Assembly (NCBI GenBank): GCA_008363385.1
Contig: RHKY01000012.1
Coordinates: 52,170 to 116,169, forward strand
Source: Acidobacteriota bacterium
GTDB taxonomy: Bacteria > Acidobacteriota > Thermoanaerobaculia > UBA5066
DNA length: 64,000 nucleotides
Direction of reading: 5' to 3'
Positions 1 to 8,339 of this stretch are shown here, piece by piece. Made by a program: the position numbers and the translations under genes. Position 1 is the stretch's first letter. The number at the start of each line of letters is the position of its first letter. The notes under the pieces were generated by a model. The model was given only the letters and a program-made list of their open reading frames with translations, did not search any database and was not told where the DNA came from.

Positions 1-23
1 TCTCCATCCGAAGGGGGACTCCG

Positions 24-263
24 ATGAACCTCGCCAAGCCTCCGATCAACGTGCAAGACGGGTTCTTCTACCAGCTCCGCAAGGACAACACGACCGTCGA
101 GGTGACCCTCCTGTCCGAGACCCGGCGCGTGGGCCGGATCCGCCGGTTCGACAAGTACGCCGTCGTCCTCGAGGTGGAGGGACGCGAGGAGCTGATCTAC
201 AAGCACGCGATCGCGTCGGTGGCGGTGCAGACGCCTCCGTCACCGCGCCCGGCGGCCCCCTAG
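24..263 (+). CDS. hfq: RNA chaperone Hfq (Sm-like), divergent
   Basis: Hfq forms a hexameric ring that pairs small RNAs with mRNAs. The 79-residue product has the family layout: an N-terminal helix beginning with the usual QD pair (residues 11-12), an Sm1 region at about 23-50, and the Sm2 signature YKHAI at 59-63. The C-terminal tail is short and proline-rich. Two RNA-contact positions differ from the E. coli protein: the FDQF segment reads FDKY (42-45), and the distal-face tyrosine in VSIYL is replaced (VEVTLL, 25-30). A purine-rich stretch (GAAGGGGG) lies just before the ATG. The upstream neighbour is outside the window. The family call is secure; whether it behaves as a classical sRNA matchmaker is not shown. 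Confidence 0.93.
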   Translation: MNLAKPPINVQDGFFYQLRKDNTTVEVTLLSETRRVGRIRRFDKYAVVLEVEGREELIYKHAIASVAVQTPPSPRPAAP

Positions 264-272
264 GGCCCGGGC

Positions 273-1598
273 TTGGCCCGTGCCCCCGCGAGGGAGGCGC
301 CCCTCCGACGCGCCCTCGCCCTCGCGCTCGTCGCCGCCTCCTGCGCCACGACGCCGCCGCCCCGGACGCCCCCTCCGGAGCCGGAGGCCGCCTGGGGCTT
401 CCGGGACCCGGCCTCGGGCCGCGACCCGGCACGGCTCTCGACCCGCGACCAGCGGCTGATCGGGGAGGGCCTGGCCGCGGTCAGGCGAGGGGACGGCGCC
501 GCGGCGCGGCGCCTCTTCGAGCAGGGGGCCTCGCGCGCCTCTGACCCCGTCCCCTTCCGGCTGGGCCTGGCCTACGCCGCGGCCGCCGAGGGGGAGACGG
601 CGGAAGCCGAGGAGGCTCTGCGGACGCTCCTGGCCGCGGAGGCCGGGTACGTGCCCGCCGTCGAGGCGCTGGCGGACCTGGAGGCCTCGACCGGGAGGGA
701 GCGCGAGGCCATGGACGGCTACCGCGCCGTCCTGCGCGCGCTCCCGGGGGACCGCCGAGCCGCCGCGCGGGTGGAGGCGATGCGGCGCGCCCTGGTGTCG
801 GCCCGCAGGTCGGAGGCCGAGGAGGCGCTCGCCGCCGGGGAGCTGGAGCGGGCGCGGCGGGCGGGAGTCTCCCTCGTCGAGCTCGACCCGCGGGCGGCGA
901 CGGGGTTCCAGGTCCTGGCCCGGACGGCCGAGGCGAGCGGCCGGCCCGAGGACGCCTACGCGTGGGCGATCCAGGCCCGAAACCTGGTTCCCCGGGACCC
1001 TGCCTGGACCGAGGTCGTGGCACGGCTGGCGATGGAGACCGCCCGTTTCGCCGAGGCCGCCGGCTTCTACGACGAGCTGGCCACCGGGTCGCCGGTCTTC
1101 GCGGAGAAGGCCGAGGCTGCCCGGCTGGAGTTCCGGATCCAGAACCTCCCGGCCTCCCCCCGCGGCGCCGCCCTCTCCCCCCGCCTGACCCGGGTGCAGC
1201 TGGCGGTCCTCCTCTGGGCCACGGTCGCCGAGGTCCGCGACGACGCGGCCGCCGGCCCGGCGGAGGTGGCCGTGGACGTCGTCGACCACCCGGAGCGGAG
1301 CGCCCTGATCCGGGCCATCTCGCTCGGCTTCCTCGCCGTCGACCGCGACACCCACCGGGTGGGGGTGGAGGCGGCCGTCCCTCGCGCGGAGCTCGCCAGG
1401 CAGCTGCACCGGCTGGCCCGCCTCGTCGCGCGAGGACGGAGGCTCCCGGCCTGCCTGGCCTCGGACCCGCCCGCCCTGACGGCGCTCCAGGAATGCGGGA
1501 TACTCTCGCCATCCGCGGCGAGAGGCGTGACCGGGCGGGAGGCCCTGCGGGCCGTCGAGCGCACGGCCCGCCTGGCGCGCGAAGGAGGAAACCGATGA
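273..1598 (+). CDS. TPR lipoprotein with SLH-like C-terminal region
   Basis: The predicted 441-residue protein starts at TTG with a short basic n-region, a hydrophobic stretch and a lipobox-like VAASC ending at Cys24, so it is probably an envelope lipoprotein. A Thr/Pro-rich linker follows, then alanine-rich helical repeats (about 55-300) typical of tetratricopeptide proteins. From about residue 305 the sequence changes to a pattern like S-layer homology modules, with TR-x-(Q/E)-(L/A) and PRAELA elements near 305 and 368 and a third, weaker one near the C-terminus. SLH modules often anchor proteins to cell-wall polymers. The stop overlaps the next start by 4 bases (ATGA), so it is probably cotranscribed with the Crp/Fnr gene. 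Exact function is unknown. Confidence 0.75.
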   Translation: MARAPAREAPLRRALALALVAASCATTPPPRTPPPEPEAAWGFRDPASGRDPARLSTRDQRLIGEGLAAVRRGDGAAARRLFEQGASRASDPVPFRLGLAYAAAAEGETAEAEEALRTLLAAEAGYVPAVEALADLEASTGREREAMDGYRAVLRALPGDRRAAARVEAMRRALVSARRSEAEEALAAGELERARRAGVSLVELDPRAATGFQVLARTAEASGRPEDAYAWAIQARNLVPRDPAWTEVVARLAMETARFAEAAGFYDELATGSPVFAEKAEAARLEFRIQNLPASPRGAALSPRLTRVQLAVLLWATVAEVRDDAAAGPAEVAVDVVDHPERSALIRAISLGFLAVDRDTHRVGVEAAVPRAELARQLHRLARLVARGRRLPACLASDPPALTALQECGILSPSAARGVTGREALRAVERTARLAREGGNR

Positions 1599-2302
1599 CC
1601 GTGAACGAGGTGCTGGCTCGCGTCCCCCTGTTCGAGGGGCTCTCGGCGGGAGACCGGACGACGCTGGCCCAGACGGCGACCGTCCGGAGCTACCGGAGGG
1701 GGGAGAGGATCGTCACCCAGGGCGAGCCAGGGACGTCGTTCTTCGTGATCTGCCGGGGTCGGGTCTCGGTGACGGTCCTCTCGCCGGACGGCCGGGAGGT
1801 CGTCCTGTCGGCCCTCGGCACGGGCGACCACTTCGGCGAGATGGCCCTCCTCGACGACTCTCCCCGCTCGGCGACCGTGGTGGCCTCCGAGCGGTCCGAG
1901 CTCGCCGTCATCACGCGGGAGGCGTTCCTCGAGCTCCTCCGCTCGAACTTCGTCCTGACGAAGGCGCTCCTGGCCTCCTTCTCGCGCCGCCTGCGGCGGG
2001 CCAACGCCACGATCGAGGGGCTGGCGTCGCTCGACGTGAAGGGCCGCCTCGCCCGCTACTTCCGGGACCTCGCCACGAGCCGGGGCCGGCAGGCGGGGGG
2101 CGGCTGGACGGTCGTCGTGAGGCCCTCCCAGCGGGAGATCGCCGACACCATCGGGTCCAGCCGGGAGACGGTCTCGCGCACGATGACGCAGCTGGCCAAG
2201 GAGAGCCTCCTGGTGCCGAAGGGCCGCGTCGTCTACGTCCGGTTCGAGGCCGAAGCGGGGCGGGCGGCCGCCCCGGCGGCGCCGGTCCGGGCTTCGGCCT
2301 GA
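1595..2302 (+). CDS. Crp/Fnr-family transcription regulator
   Basis: A 235-residue regulator with an N-terminal cyclic-nucleotide-binding beta-barrel (about 1-120, including the phosphate-cassette-like stretch FGEMALLDDSPRSATVVA) and a C-terminal winged helix-turn-helix (about 177-217, with REIADTIGSSRETVSR as recognition region). The cassette carries the glycine, glutamate and arginine positions used by true cNMP binders, so cAMP or cGMP binding is plausible but unproven. There are no FNR-type N-terminal cysteines. The start is the ATG preceded by GAAGGAGGA, overlapping the stop of the TPR gene. It lies 16 bases upstream of pgsA. Target genes cannot be inferred from the sequence. Confidence 0.92.
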   Translation: MTVNEVLARVPLFEGLSAGDRTTLAQTATVRSYRRGERIVTQGEPGTSFFVICRGRVSVTVLSPDGREVVLSALGTGDHFGEMALLDDSPRSATVVASERSELAVITREAFLELLRSNFVLTKALLASFSRRLRRANATIEGLASLDVKGRLARYFRDLATSRGRQAGGGWTVVVRPSQREIADTIGSSRETVSRTMTQLAKESLLVPKGRVVYVRFEAEAGRAAAPAAPVRASA

Positions 2303-2318
2303 GGGGGACGCCGCCGGC

Positions 2319-2957
2319 GTGACCACCGAGCTGCGCCCGTTCACCCTCCCGAACCTCCTGACCTTCGCGCGGCTCGTCGCCCTCCCGTTCCTGATCGTGG
2401 CCATCGTGGAGGGGAACCACGAGCAGGCCTTCTGGATCTTCTTCGCGGCGGCCGTCTCCGACTTCGTCGACGGGTTCCTGGCGCGGCACTTCGGCATGGC
2501 CTCGCCGCTCGGGGCCTACCTCGACCCGATCGCCGACAAGCTCTTCCTCGTCTCGACGTTCATCGCCTTCGCTCTCCGATCGACGCCGTCCAACGTCCAC
2601 ATCCCCCTCTGGCTCGTCATCCTGACCGTCACGCGGGACCTCCTGATCGTGGTCGTGGCCCTCGTCATGGCGATCGCGCTCGACATCCGGTCCTTCCCGC
2701 CGACCTTCCTCGGCAAGGCGAACACGTTCGCCGAGATCTCGACCGTCGTCGCCATCCTGATGAACAACATCGGCAGGATGCCCGGGTGGGTGCCCCGGGC
2801 CTGCTTCACCGCGGTCTTCCTGCTGACGATCGCCTCTGGGCTCCACTACATCCTCCGCGCCTCCCTCGCCGTCGCCCGGGCCACCGGGGCGCGGGGCGGG
2901 GCCGGGCCGGAGGCAGCCCCGGATGCCCCGGGACCGACCGCCCCGGGACCGACTTGA
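2319..2957 (+). CDS. pgsA: CDP-alcohol phosphotransferase, PgsA-like phosphatidylglycerophosphate synthase
   Basis: An inner-membrane enzyme of 212 residues that joins a CDP-diacylglycerol to an alcohol, most likely glycerol-3-phosphate, for phosphatidylglycerol synthesis. The family signature is complete: D48-x2-D51-G52-x2-A55-R56-x8-G65-x3-D69-x3-D73, the Mg2+-binding and catalytic set. Multiple hydrophobic segments flank it, and the N-terminal PNLLTFARL is typical of PgsA. The C-terminal 35 residues form a Pro/Ala/Gly-rich cytoplasmic tail. The start is GTG. A cardiolipin-synthase (CDP-alcohol type) activity cannot be excluded from sequence alone, but length and N-terminus favour PgsA. Confidence 0.85.
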   Translation: MTTELRPFTLPNLLTFARLVALPFLIVAIVEGNHEQAFWIFFAAAVSDFVDGFLARHFGMASPLGAYLDPIADKLFLVSTFIAFALRSTPSNVHIPLWLVILTVTRDLLIVVVALVMAIALDIRSFPPTFLGKANTFAEISTVVAILMNNIGRMPGWVPRACFTAVFLLTIASGLHYILRASLAVARATGARGGAGPEAAPDAPGPTAPGPT

Positions 2958-3000
2958 CGGACCCGGGGCCGAGGGGCTAAAAGGACGTTCCCTGCCGAGG

Positions 3001-3076
3001 GCGGGCGTAACTCAGTTGGTAGAGTGACAGCTTCCCAAGCTGTAGGTCGTGGGTTCAAATCCCATCGCCCGCTCCA
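3001..3076 (+). tRNA. tRNA-Gly, anticodon CCC
   Basis: A complete 76-nt cloverleaf with encoded CCA. The acceptor arms GCGGGCG (3001-3007) and CGCCCGC (3066-3072) pair fully, the discriminator is T and CCA is at 3074-3076. The D-stem is ACTC/GAGT, the anticodon stem ACAGC/GCTGT with loop TTCCCAA giving anticodon CCC (reads GGG), and the T-arm GTGGG/CCCAT with loop TTCAAAT. It lies between pgsA and a hairpin likely to end transcription. Confidence 0.96.
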
Positions 3077-3088
3077 GTGAACGCCCCA

Positions 3089-3112
3089 CGAGGCCGCCGC
3101 GAGGCGGCCTCG
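3089..3112. terminator. 10-bp hairpin between tRNA-Gly and gltB
   Basis: A perfect inverted repeat, CGAGGCCGCC / GGCGGCCTCG, with a GCGA (GNRA-type) tetraloop, 12 bases after the tRNA and 49 bases beyond the gltB stop on the other strand. No clear T-run follows on either strand, so intrinsic termination is likely but not certain. It would serve both convergent units. Confidence 0.55.
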
Positions 3113-3161
3113 GTCGCTTCCGGGGAGCCGGGGACCGGGGAGGCCCGGGACCCGGACGCGC

Positions 3162-6100
3162 TCAGGCCGCGGCTTCCGACGGGGCTTCCGGGTCCTCTCC
3201 GAGCCGGGCCCGGACGGAGCGCCTCAGGGCGGCGACGCGCTCGGCCGCTCCCTCGTCCCGGGGCACGACCTTCCGGAAGCGAGGCAGGTAGCTCTCCCAC
3301 CCCAGGAGGATCGCCCGCGCCCGGGGCGAGAGGGTGCGTCGCAGGTGCTCGAGGACGAGCCGCTTCAGGAGTTCGGCGTCCTCGCCGTCCAGGGCGGCGA
3401 TCTCGACGAGCTCGCGGTTGACGCGCGAGGCGAACGTCCCGTCCTCGTCCAGGACGTAGGCGACGCCGTTCGACATCCCCGCCCCGAAGTTCCGTCCCGC
3501 GCGCCCGAGGACCGCGACGAGCCCGCCGGTCATGTACTCGCAGGCGTGGTTCCCGGCCCCCTCGACGACCGCGACGGCTCCCGAGTTCCTCACGGCGAAC
3601 CGGTCCCCGGCCTGCCCGGCCGCGAGCAGCAGCCCCCCCGTGGCGCCGTAAAGGGCCGTGTTGCCGAGGATCTGGTTCTCGTGCGTCGCCTCGGCGTGCG
3701 CCGCCTGCCGGAAGGGCCGGATGGTGATCTCGCCGCCCGAGAGGCCCTTGCCCACCGTGTCGTTGGCCTCCCCCTCGAGGTCGAGGTGCATCCCGGGGAG
3801 CGAGAAGGCGCCGAAGCTCTGCCCGGCGCTCCCGACGAAGCGGAGGCGGACCCGTCCCGGGGGGAGGCCCGCGTCGCCGAAGCGCTCGGCGATCGTCCCG
3901 GCGATCCGGGCCCCGACCGTGAGGTGGTGGTTGCGGACGGGGTAGCTCCCCGTGAACGGCTCGCCGGAGGCCAGAGAGGGGAGGAGGTCGTGGAGGATCT
4001 CGGCGTCGAGCGAGACGAGCCCGGGACGGCGGTTCCGCTCCGCGGTCCGCCGCCGCGCGGCTCCCTCCTCGGCGACCGGAGAGAAGAGCGGGGAGAGGTC
4101 CAGCTTGGCGGCGCGGGGCGCCCCCTCGGGGACCCGGGCGCAGAGGAGGTCGCTCCGCCCGATCGCCTCGTCGAGCGTCCGGAAGCCGAGCGAGGCCAGG
4201 ATCCCCCGGACCTCCCCGGCCATCCGCGTGAAGTAGGCCACCACGGCCTCCGGCGTCCCCCGGAACTTCGCGCGGAGGTCCTCCCGCTGCGTCGTGATGC
4301 CGGTGGGGCAGGTGTTGAGGTGGCACTGCCGCGCCATCACGCAGCCGAGCGCGACGAGGGGCGCCGTCCCGAAGCCGTACGACTCGGCGCCGAGGAGCGC
4401 GGCGACGACGACGTCGCGCCCCGACCGGAAGCCCCCGTCCACGCGCACCTCCACCCGGTGCCTCAGGCCGTTGCGGAGGAGGGCCGCCTGCGTCTCGGCC
4501 AGCCCCAGCTCCCACGGCGACCCCGCGTGCTTGATCGAGGAGAGGGGCGAGGCGCCGGTGCCGCCGGCGTGCCCGGCGACGAGGACGTAGTCGGCGAAGG
4601 CCTTGGCCACCCCGGCCGCGACCGTCCCGACGCCGGCCTCCGCGACGAGCTTCACCCCGACGCGCGCGCGCGGGTTGACCGTCTTCAGGTCGTGGATCAG
4701 CTGCGCGAGGTCCTCGATCGAGTAGATGTCGTGGTGGGGCGGGGGAGAGATCAGGGTGACGCCCGGGACCGCGTGCCTCAGGCGCGCGATCAGCTCGGTC
4801 ACCTTGTGGCCCGGGAGCTGCCCCCCCTCGCCCGGCTTGGCGCCCTGGACGATCTTCACCTCGAGCTCGTCGGCCCGGACGAGGTACTCGGTCGTCACGC
4901 CGAAGCGCCCGGAGGCGACCTGCTTGATCCGGTTGTCGGCCCGCGTCCCGCCCGGCCCGTCGCGCCAGGAGGCCGGGTCCTCGCCCCCTTCGCCCGAGTT
5001 GGAGCGCGCCCCGATCCGGTTCATGGCCACCGCCAGCGCCGCGTGCGCCTCGGGCGAGAGCGCCCCGAGCGACATCGCCGAGGCGACGAAGCGGGGGAGG
5101 ATCGCGGAGACGGGCTCCACCTCCTCGACCGGCACCGGCTCCGTCGGCCGGAAGCCCAGGAGGTCCCGCAGGGCCACCGGGCGCTGCGTGCCGAGCTTCT
5201 CGAGGAGGGCGGACCACGTCTCCGGGGCGTCGGTCCGGGCGGCCCGCTGGACGGCGCCGACGACCAGCGGGGACCAGGCGTGCTCCTCGGAGTCGCGGCG
5301 GAACCGGACGCGGCCGAGGTCGGCCGGCGCCGGAGCCCCCTCGGGCGGGTAGGCCGCCTGGTGGCGCGCGAGCCCGTCCTCGGCCAGCTCGGCCAGGCCG
5401 ATCCCGCCGACGGGCGAGGCGGTGCCGGAGAAGGCGAGGTCCACGACGTCCGGGCCGAGCCCGATGGCGTCGAAGGTCTGCGCGCCGCAGTACGAGGAGA
5501 GCGTCGCGATCCCCATCTTCGACAGGACCTTCAGGAGCCCCTTCTCGGCGGCGGCGCGGTACGTCCTCGCCGCCTCGTCGAGGCCCCCCTCGGCCTCACC
5601 CGCCCGGGAACGGACCGTCTCCAGCGCCAGCCACGGGTGGACCGCCTCGGCGCCGTAGCCGAAGAGGCACGCGAGGTGGTGGACGTCGAAGGCGTCCCCG
5701 GCCTCGGCCACGAGCCCCACCTGCGCCCGCAAGGCGAGCCTCACGAGGTGACGCCTCACGGCGCCGACGGCCAGGAGCATCGGGATCGGGGCGCGGCCCG
5801 CGCCCGCGTCGCGGTCCGAGAGGACCAGGATCCGGGTCCCCTTCCGGACCTCGCGCTCGGCGGCCTCGCAGAGCGCCCGGATCGCCGCGAGGAGCCCGGC
5901 GGTCCCGTCGAGGGGCGGCCAGAGGGCGGAGAGCGCCGCCACGGAGAGCCGGGTCTGGGTCAGGAGGCCGGCCATCTCGCCGTCGAGGAGGACCGGGTGC
6001 TCCAGCCGGACGACCCGCGCGAAGGAGGCCTTCTCCTCCAGGAGCGGCGACCCCGACGGTCCGAGGTGCATCCGGAGGGACATGACCATCGTCTCGCGGA

Positions 6101-7736
6101 GCGGGTCGATGGGCGGGTTCGTCACCTGCGCGAAGCGCTGGCGGAAGTAGTCGTAGAGGCTCGACGGGTAGCGCGAGAGGACGGCCAGCGGAGCGTCGTC
6201 GCCCATGCTGAAGACCGGCTCCGAGCCGGTCTTCGACATCGGGTCCAGGACCATCGCGAGGTCCTCGGCGCTCCAGCCGAAGAGCACCTGCTGCGCCGCG
6301 AGGCCCCCGGGCGGCCGGGGCGGGGCCGGGGCCGGGGCGGCCGGCTGGAGCGTCACCATGTTCCGCGAGACCCAGCGGCCGTATGGCTTCCGGGCGGCGA
6401 CCTCCCGCTTGGCGTCGGGGTTCCTCACGACCCGCCGCCCGGCGGTGTCGACGACGAGGAGCTCGCCGGGCCCGACCTTCCCGCTCTCGACGACGTCCCG
6501 CGGGTCCCAGTCGCACAGGCCCACCTCCGACCCTGCCATCACGAGCCCGTCGCGGCGGACCTTGAACCGGCACGGCCGGAGCCCGTTGCGGTCCACCGCG
6601 GCGGCGGCCAGGACGCCGTCGGAGAAGGCGAGCGCCGCGGGCCCGTCCCACGGCTCGATGAGGCACTGGTGGTACTCGTAGAACGCCCGGACGTCCGGCC
6701 GCACGTCGGAGTACTTCTCCCAGGCCTGGGGCACCAGCATCATCGCGGCGTGGACGGGGCTCCGCCCGGACCGGACGAGGAGCTCCATGGCGTTGTCCAG
6801 GCTGGCCGAGTCGCTCCCGCCCGCCCAGATGACGTTCCGGAGCCTCTCCACCCTCCGGCCCCAGATCGGCGAGGCGAGGAGGGGCCCTCGCATCGTCATC
6901 GCGTTCCGGTTCCCCCAGAGGGTGTTGATCTCGCCGTTGTGGGCCAGGAGGCGGAACGGCTGGGCGAGCTGCCAGCTCGGCAGCGTGTTCGTCGAGAAGC
7001 GCTGGTGGAAGACCGCGATCGCCGTCTCGAAGTCGGGGGCGTGGAAGTCGGCGTAGAAGGCGGGGAGCTGCCGTCCGGTCAGGAGCGCCTTGTAGACGAC
7101 CGTCCGGCACGAGAGGGACGCGACGTAGAGGGAGCCCAGCCCCTCGGACCAGGCCCGGCGCTCGATCTCCCGGCGCGCGAGGAAGAGCTCCCGCTCGAAG
7201 ACCTCGTCGTCCTTCACCCGGTCGGGCCGCCCGACGAAGGCCTGGCGGATGACCGGGCAGGAGGCCCGGGCCGTCGGCCCCAGCGCGGCCGGGTCGACGG
7301 GGACGTCGCGCCAGCCGAGGAACGGCAGGCGGTCCCGCTCCAGCGTGTCGAGGACGATGTCGCGGGCGCGGGTGGCGCCGGTGGGGTCGCGGGGGAGGAA
7401 GAACATCCCGACGCCGAGCGGCGTCTCCTCGGAGACCGGAAGCCCGAGCCGCCGGGCCTCCCGGAGGATCAGCCGGCGCGGGACCTGGAGGAGGAGGCCG
7501 GCCCCGTCCCCGGAGTTGTCCCCGGAGGCCGCCCCGCGGTGCGTGAGGCGGGTGAGGGCCTCCAGGGCGGACAGGAGGATGTCGTTCCCCGGCTCGCCCG
7601 AGGCGCGCGCGAAGAAACCGACGCCGCAGGCGTCCCTCTCCTGCGGCGCCGCCTCGGCCGAGCCCGACAGGCGCGGGACGGCCTCGGAGGGCGCGGAGCT
7701 GCCGCGGGAGACGGGACGTCCTCTCGAGGTGGCCAT
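3162..7736 (-). CDS. gltB: Glutamate synthase large (alpha) subunit
   Basis: This large subunit (1,524 residues from the chosen start) makes glutamate from glutamine and 2-oxoglutarate. Cys37 in DACGVGF is the expected N-terminal nucleophile of the class II amidotransferase domain after propeptide removal. The central and FMN-binding synthase domains follow, and the Fe-S motif CVMARQCHLNTCPTG (about 1130-1145) is intact. The C-terminal GxGxG beta-helix domain ends the protein. Length matches bacterial GltB. ATG at 7736 is preferred over the in-frame GTG at 7802, because a -10-like TATCCT lies 5 bases upstream of it. No gltD for the small subunit is present, so its partner must lie elsewhere or electrons come from ferredoxin. 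Confidence 0.95.
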   Translation of the reverse strand: MATSRGRPVSRGSSAPSEAVPRLSGSAEAAPQERDACGVGFFARASGEPGNDILLSALEALTRLTHRGAASGDNSGDGAGLLLQVPRRLILREARRLGLPVSEETPLGVGMFFLPRDPTGATRARDIVLDTLERDRLPFLGWRDVPVDPAALGPTARASCPVIRQAFVGRPDRVKDDEVFERELFLARREIERRAWSEGLGSLYVASLSCRTVVYKALLTGRQLPAFYADFHAPDFETAIAVFHQRFSTNTLPSWQLAQPFRLLAHNGEINTLWGNRNAMTMRGPLLASPIWGRRVERLRNVIWAGGSDSASLDNAMELLVRSGRSPVHAAMMLVPQAWEKYSDVRPDVRAFYEYHQCLIEPWDGPAALAFSDGVLAAAAVDRNGLRPCRFKVRRDGLVMAGSEVGLCDWDPRDVVESGKVGPGELLVVDTAGRRVVRNPDAKREVAARKPYGRWVSRNMVTLQPAAPAPAPPRPPGGLAAQQVLFGWSAEDLAMVLDPMSKTGSEPVFSMGDDAPLAVLSRYPSSLYDYFRQRFAQVTNPPIDPLRETMVMSLRMHLGPSGSPLLEEKASFARVVRLEHPVLLDGEMAGLLTQTRLSVAALSALWPPLDGTAGLLAAIRALCEAAEREVRKGTRILVLSDRDAGAGRAPIPMLLAVGAVRRHLVRLALRAQVGLVAEAGDAFDVHHLACLFGYGAEAVHPWLALETVRSRAGEAEGGLDEAARTYRAAAEKGLLKVLSKMGIATLSSYCGAQTFDAIGLGPDVVDLAFSGTASPVGGIGLAELAEDGLARHQAAYPPEGAPAPADLGRVRFRRDSEEHAWSPLVVGAVQRAARTDAPETWSALLEKLGTQRPVALRDLLGFRPTEPVPVEEVEPVSAILPRFVASAMSLGALSPEAHAALAVAMNRIGARSNSGEGGEDPASWRDGPGGTRADNRIKQVASGRFGVTTEYLVRADELEVKIVQGAKPGEGGQLPGHKVTELIARLRHAVPGVTLISPPPHHDIYSIEDLAQLIHDLKTVNPRARVGVKLVAEAGVGTVAAGVAKAFADYVLVAGHAGGTGASPLSSIKHAGSPWELGLAETQAALLRNGLRHRVEVRVDGGFRSGRDVVVAALLGAESYGFGTAPLVALGCVMARQCHLNTCPTGITTQREDLRAKFRGTPEAVVAYFTRMAGEVRGILASLGFRTLDEAIGRSDLLCARVPEGAPRAAKLDLSPLFSPVAEEGAARRRTAERNRRPGLVSLDAEILHDLLPSLASGEPFTGSYPVRNHHLTVGARIAGTIAERFGDAGLPPGRVRLRFVGSAGQSFGAFSLPGMHLDLEGEANDTVGKGLSGGEITIRPFRQAAHAEATHENQILGNTALYGATGGLLLAAGQAGDRFAVRNSGAVAVVEGAGNHACEYMTGGLVAVLGRAGRNFGAGMSNGVAYVLDEDGTFASRVNRELVEIAALDGEDAELLKRLVLEHLRRTLSPRARAILLGWESYLPRFRKVVPRDEGAAERVAALRRSVRARLGEDPEAPSEAAA

Positions 7737-7741
7737 GCCCG

Positions 7742-7770
7742 AGGATAGGAAGAACGAAGCGTCGTTTCCA
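7742..7770 (-). promoter_or_regulatory. Putative gltB promoter
   Basis: On the minus strand, TGGAAA (7770-7765) and TATCCT (7747-7742) are separated by 17 bases. The -10 ends 5 bases before the ATG at 7736, so transcription would begin at about the start codon. Not tested; the match to sigma-70 consensus is moderate. Confidence 0.45.
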
Positions 7771-7803
7771 GTCCGGGGCCCGAGCGGCCCCCGGAGCGTC
7801 ACC

Positions 7804-7809
7804 TATAAT
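7804..7809 (+). promoter_or_regulatory. Consensus -10 (TATAAT) for bactofilin gene
   Basis: A perfect TATAAT in an otherwise GC-rich divergent intergenic region, 13 bases before the bactofilin ATG. No convincing -35 is seen at the right spacing and no Shine-Dalgarno lies between, so the transcript would have a leader of about 7 nt. Confidence 0.5.
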
Positions 7810-7822
7810 CCGCGGGCGTCAG

Positions 7823-8317
7823 ATGTTTCTTTTCGGCAGGAAGAGCCCGTCGCCGGAGGAGGAGAGGAAGGGCGGCCCGCCGTCGCCTTCTCCAGCGCAG
7901 GCCCCCGCGTCGCCGGCGTCCCGGCCGGAAGCCGGCGTCCACAGACCCGAAGCGAGGAGCGCCGTGATCGGACCGAACGTGAGGATCCAGGGGGAGCTCT
8001 CCGGCGAGGAGGACGTCGTCGTCGAGGGACGCGTCGAGGGGAAGATCACGGTCACGAAGATGCTGCGGATCGGCCCGCAGGCGCAGGTCAACGCCGAGGT
8101 GAAGGCGCAGGCCGTCGTGATCGCCGGCAAGGTGGTCGGCAACGTCGCGGCCACCGACCGCGTCGAGATCCTCGCCTCGGGCTCCCTCGAGGGGAACATC
8201 AAGGCCCCGAAGATCGCCATCGCCGAAGGGGCGCAGTTCCGGGGGAGCGTCGACATGAGCGGCAAGTCCGGGCCCGCCCCTGCCGCCCCCGCGCCCCCGG
8301 CCTCCCCGTCGAAGTAA
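7823..8317 (+). CDS. Bactofilin (polymer-forming cytoskeletal protein)
   Basis: A 164-residue bactofilin. The conserved core (about 46-145) is a right-handed beta-helix made of short hydrophobic repeats such as VIGPNVRIQGELSGEEDVVV and GSLEGNIKAPKIAIAEGAQF. It is flanked by disordered Pro/Ser-rich tails as in known bactofilins. These proteins polymerise without nucleotide at the membrane and organise cell shape, polarity or cell-wall enzymes. The short N-terminal MFLFG could serve as a membrane-targeting element, as described for other bactofilins. No M23 peptidase partner gene is next to it. It converges with rluD. Confidence 0.92.
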   Translation: MFLFGRKSPSPEEERKGGPPSPSPAQAPASPASRPEAGVHRPEARSAVIGPNVRIQGELSGEEDVVVEGRVEGKITVTKMLRIGPQAQVNAEVKAQAVVIAGKVVGNVAATDRVEILASGSLEGNIKAPKIAIAEGAQFRGSVDMSGKSGPAPAAPAPPASPSK

Positions 8318-8339
8318 GGCGCCCGCGCGGCCGGTCGCA

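Noticed and set aside
3345-7748. A 1,467-codon open frame on the plus strand opposite gltB
   Set aside because: It is an antisense shadow. GC-rich third positions keep the complementary frame free of stops; the product is Arg/Gly/Asp/Pro-rich and shows no domain, while the minus strand encodes an intact glutamate synthase.
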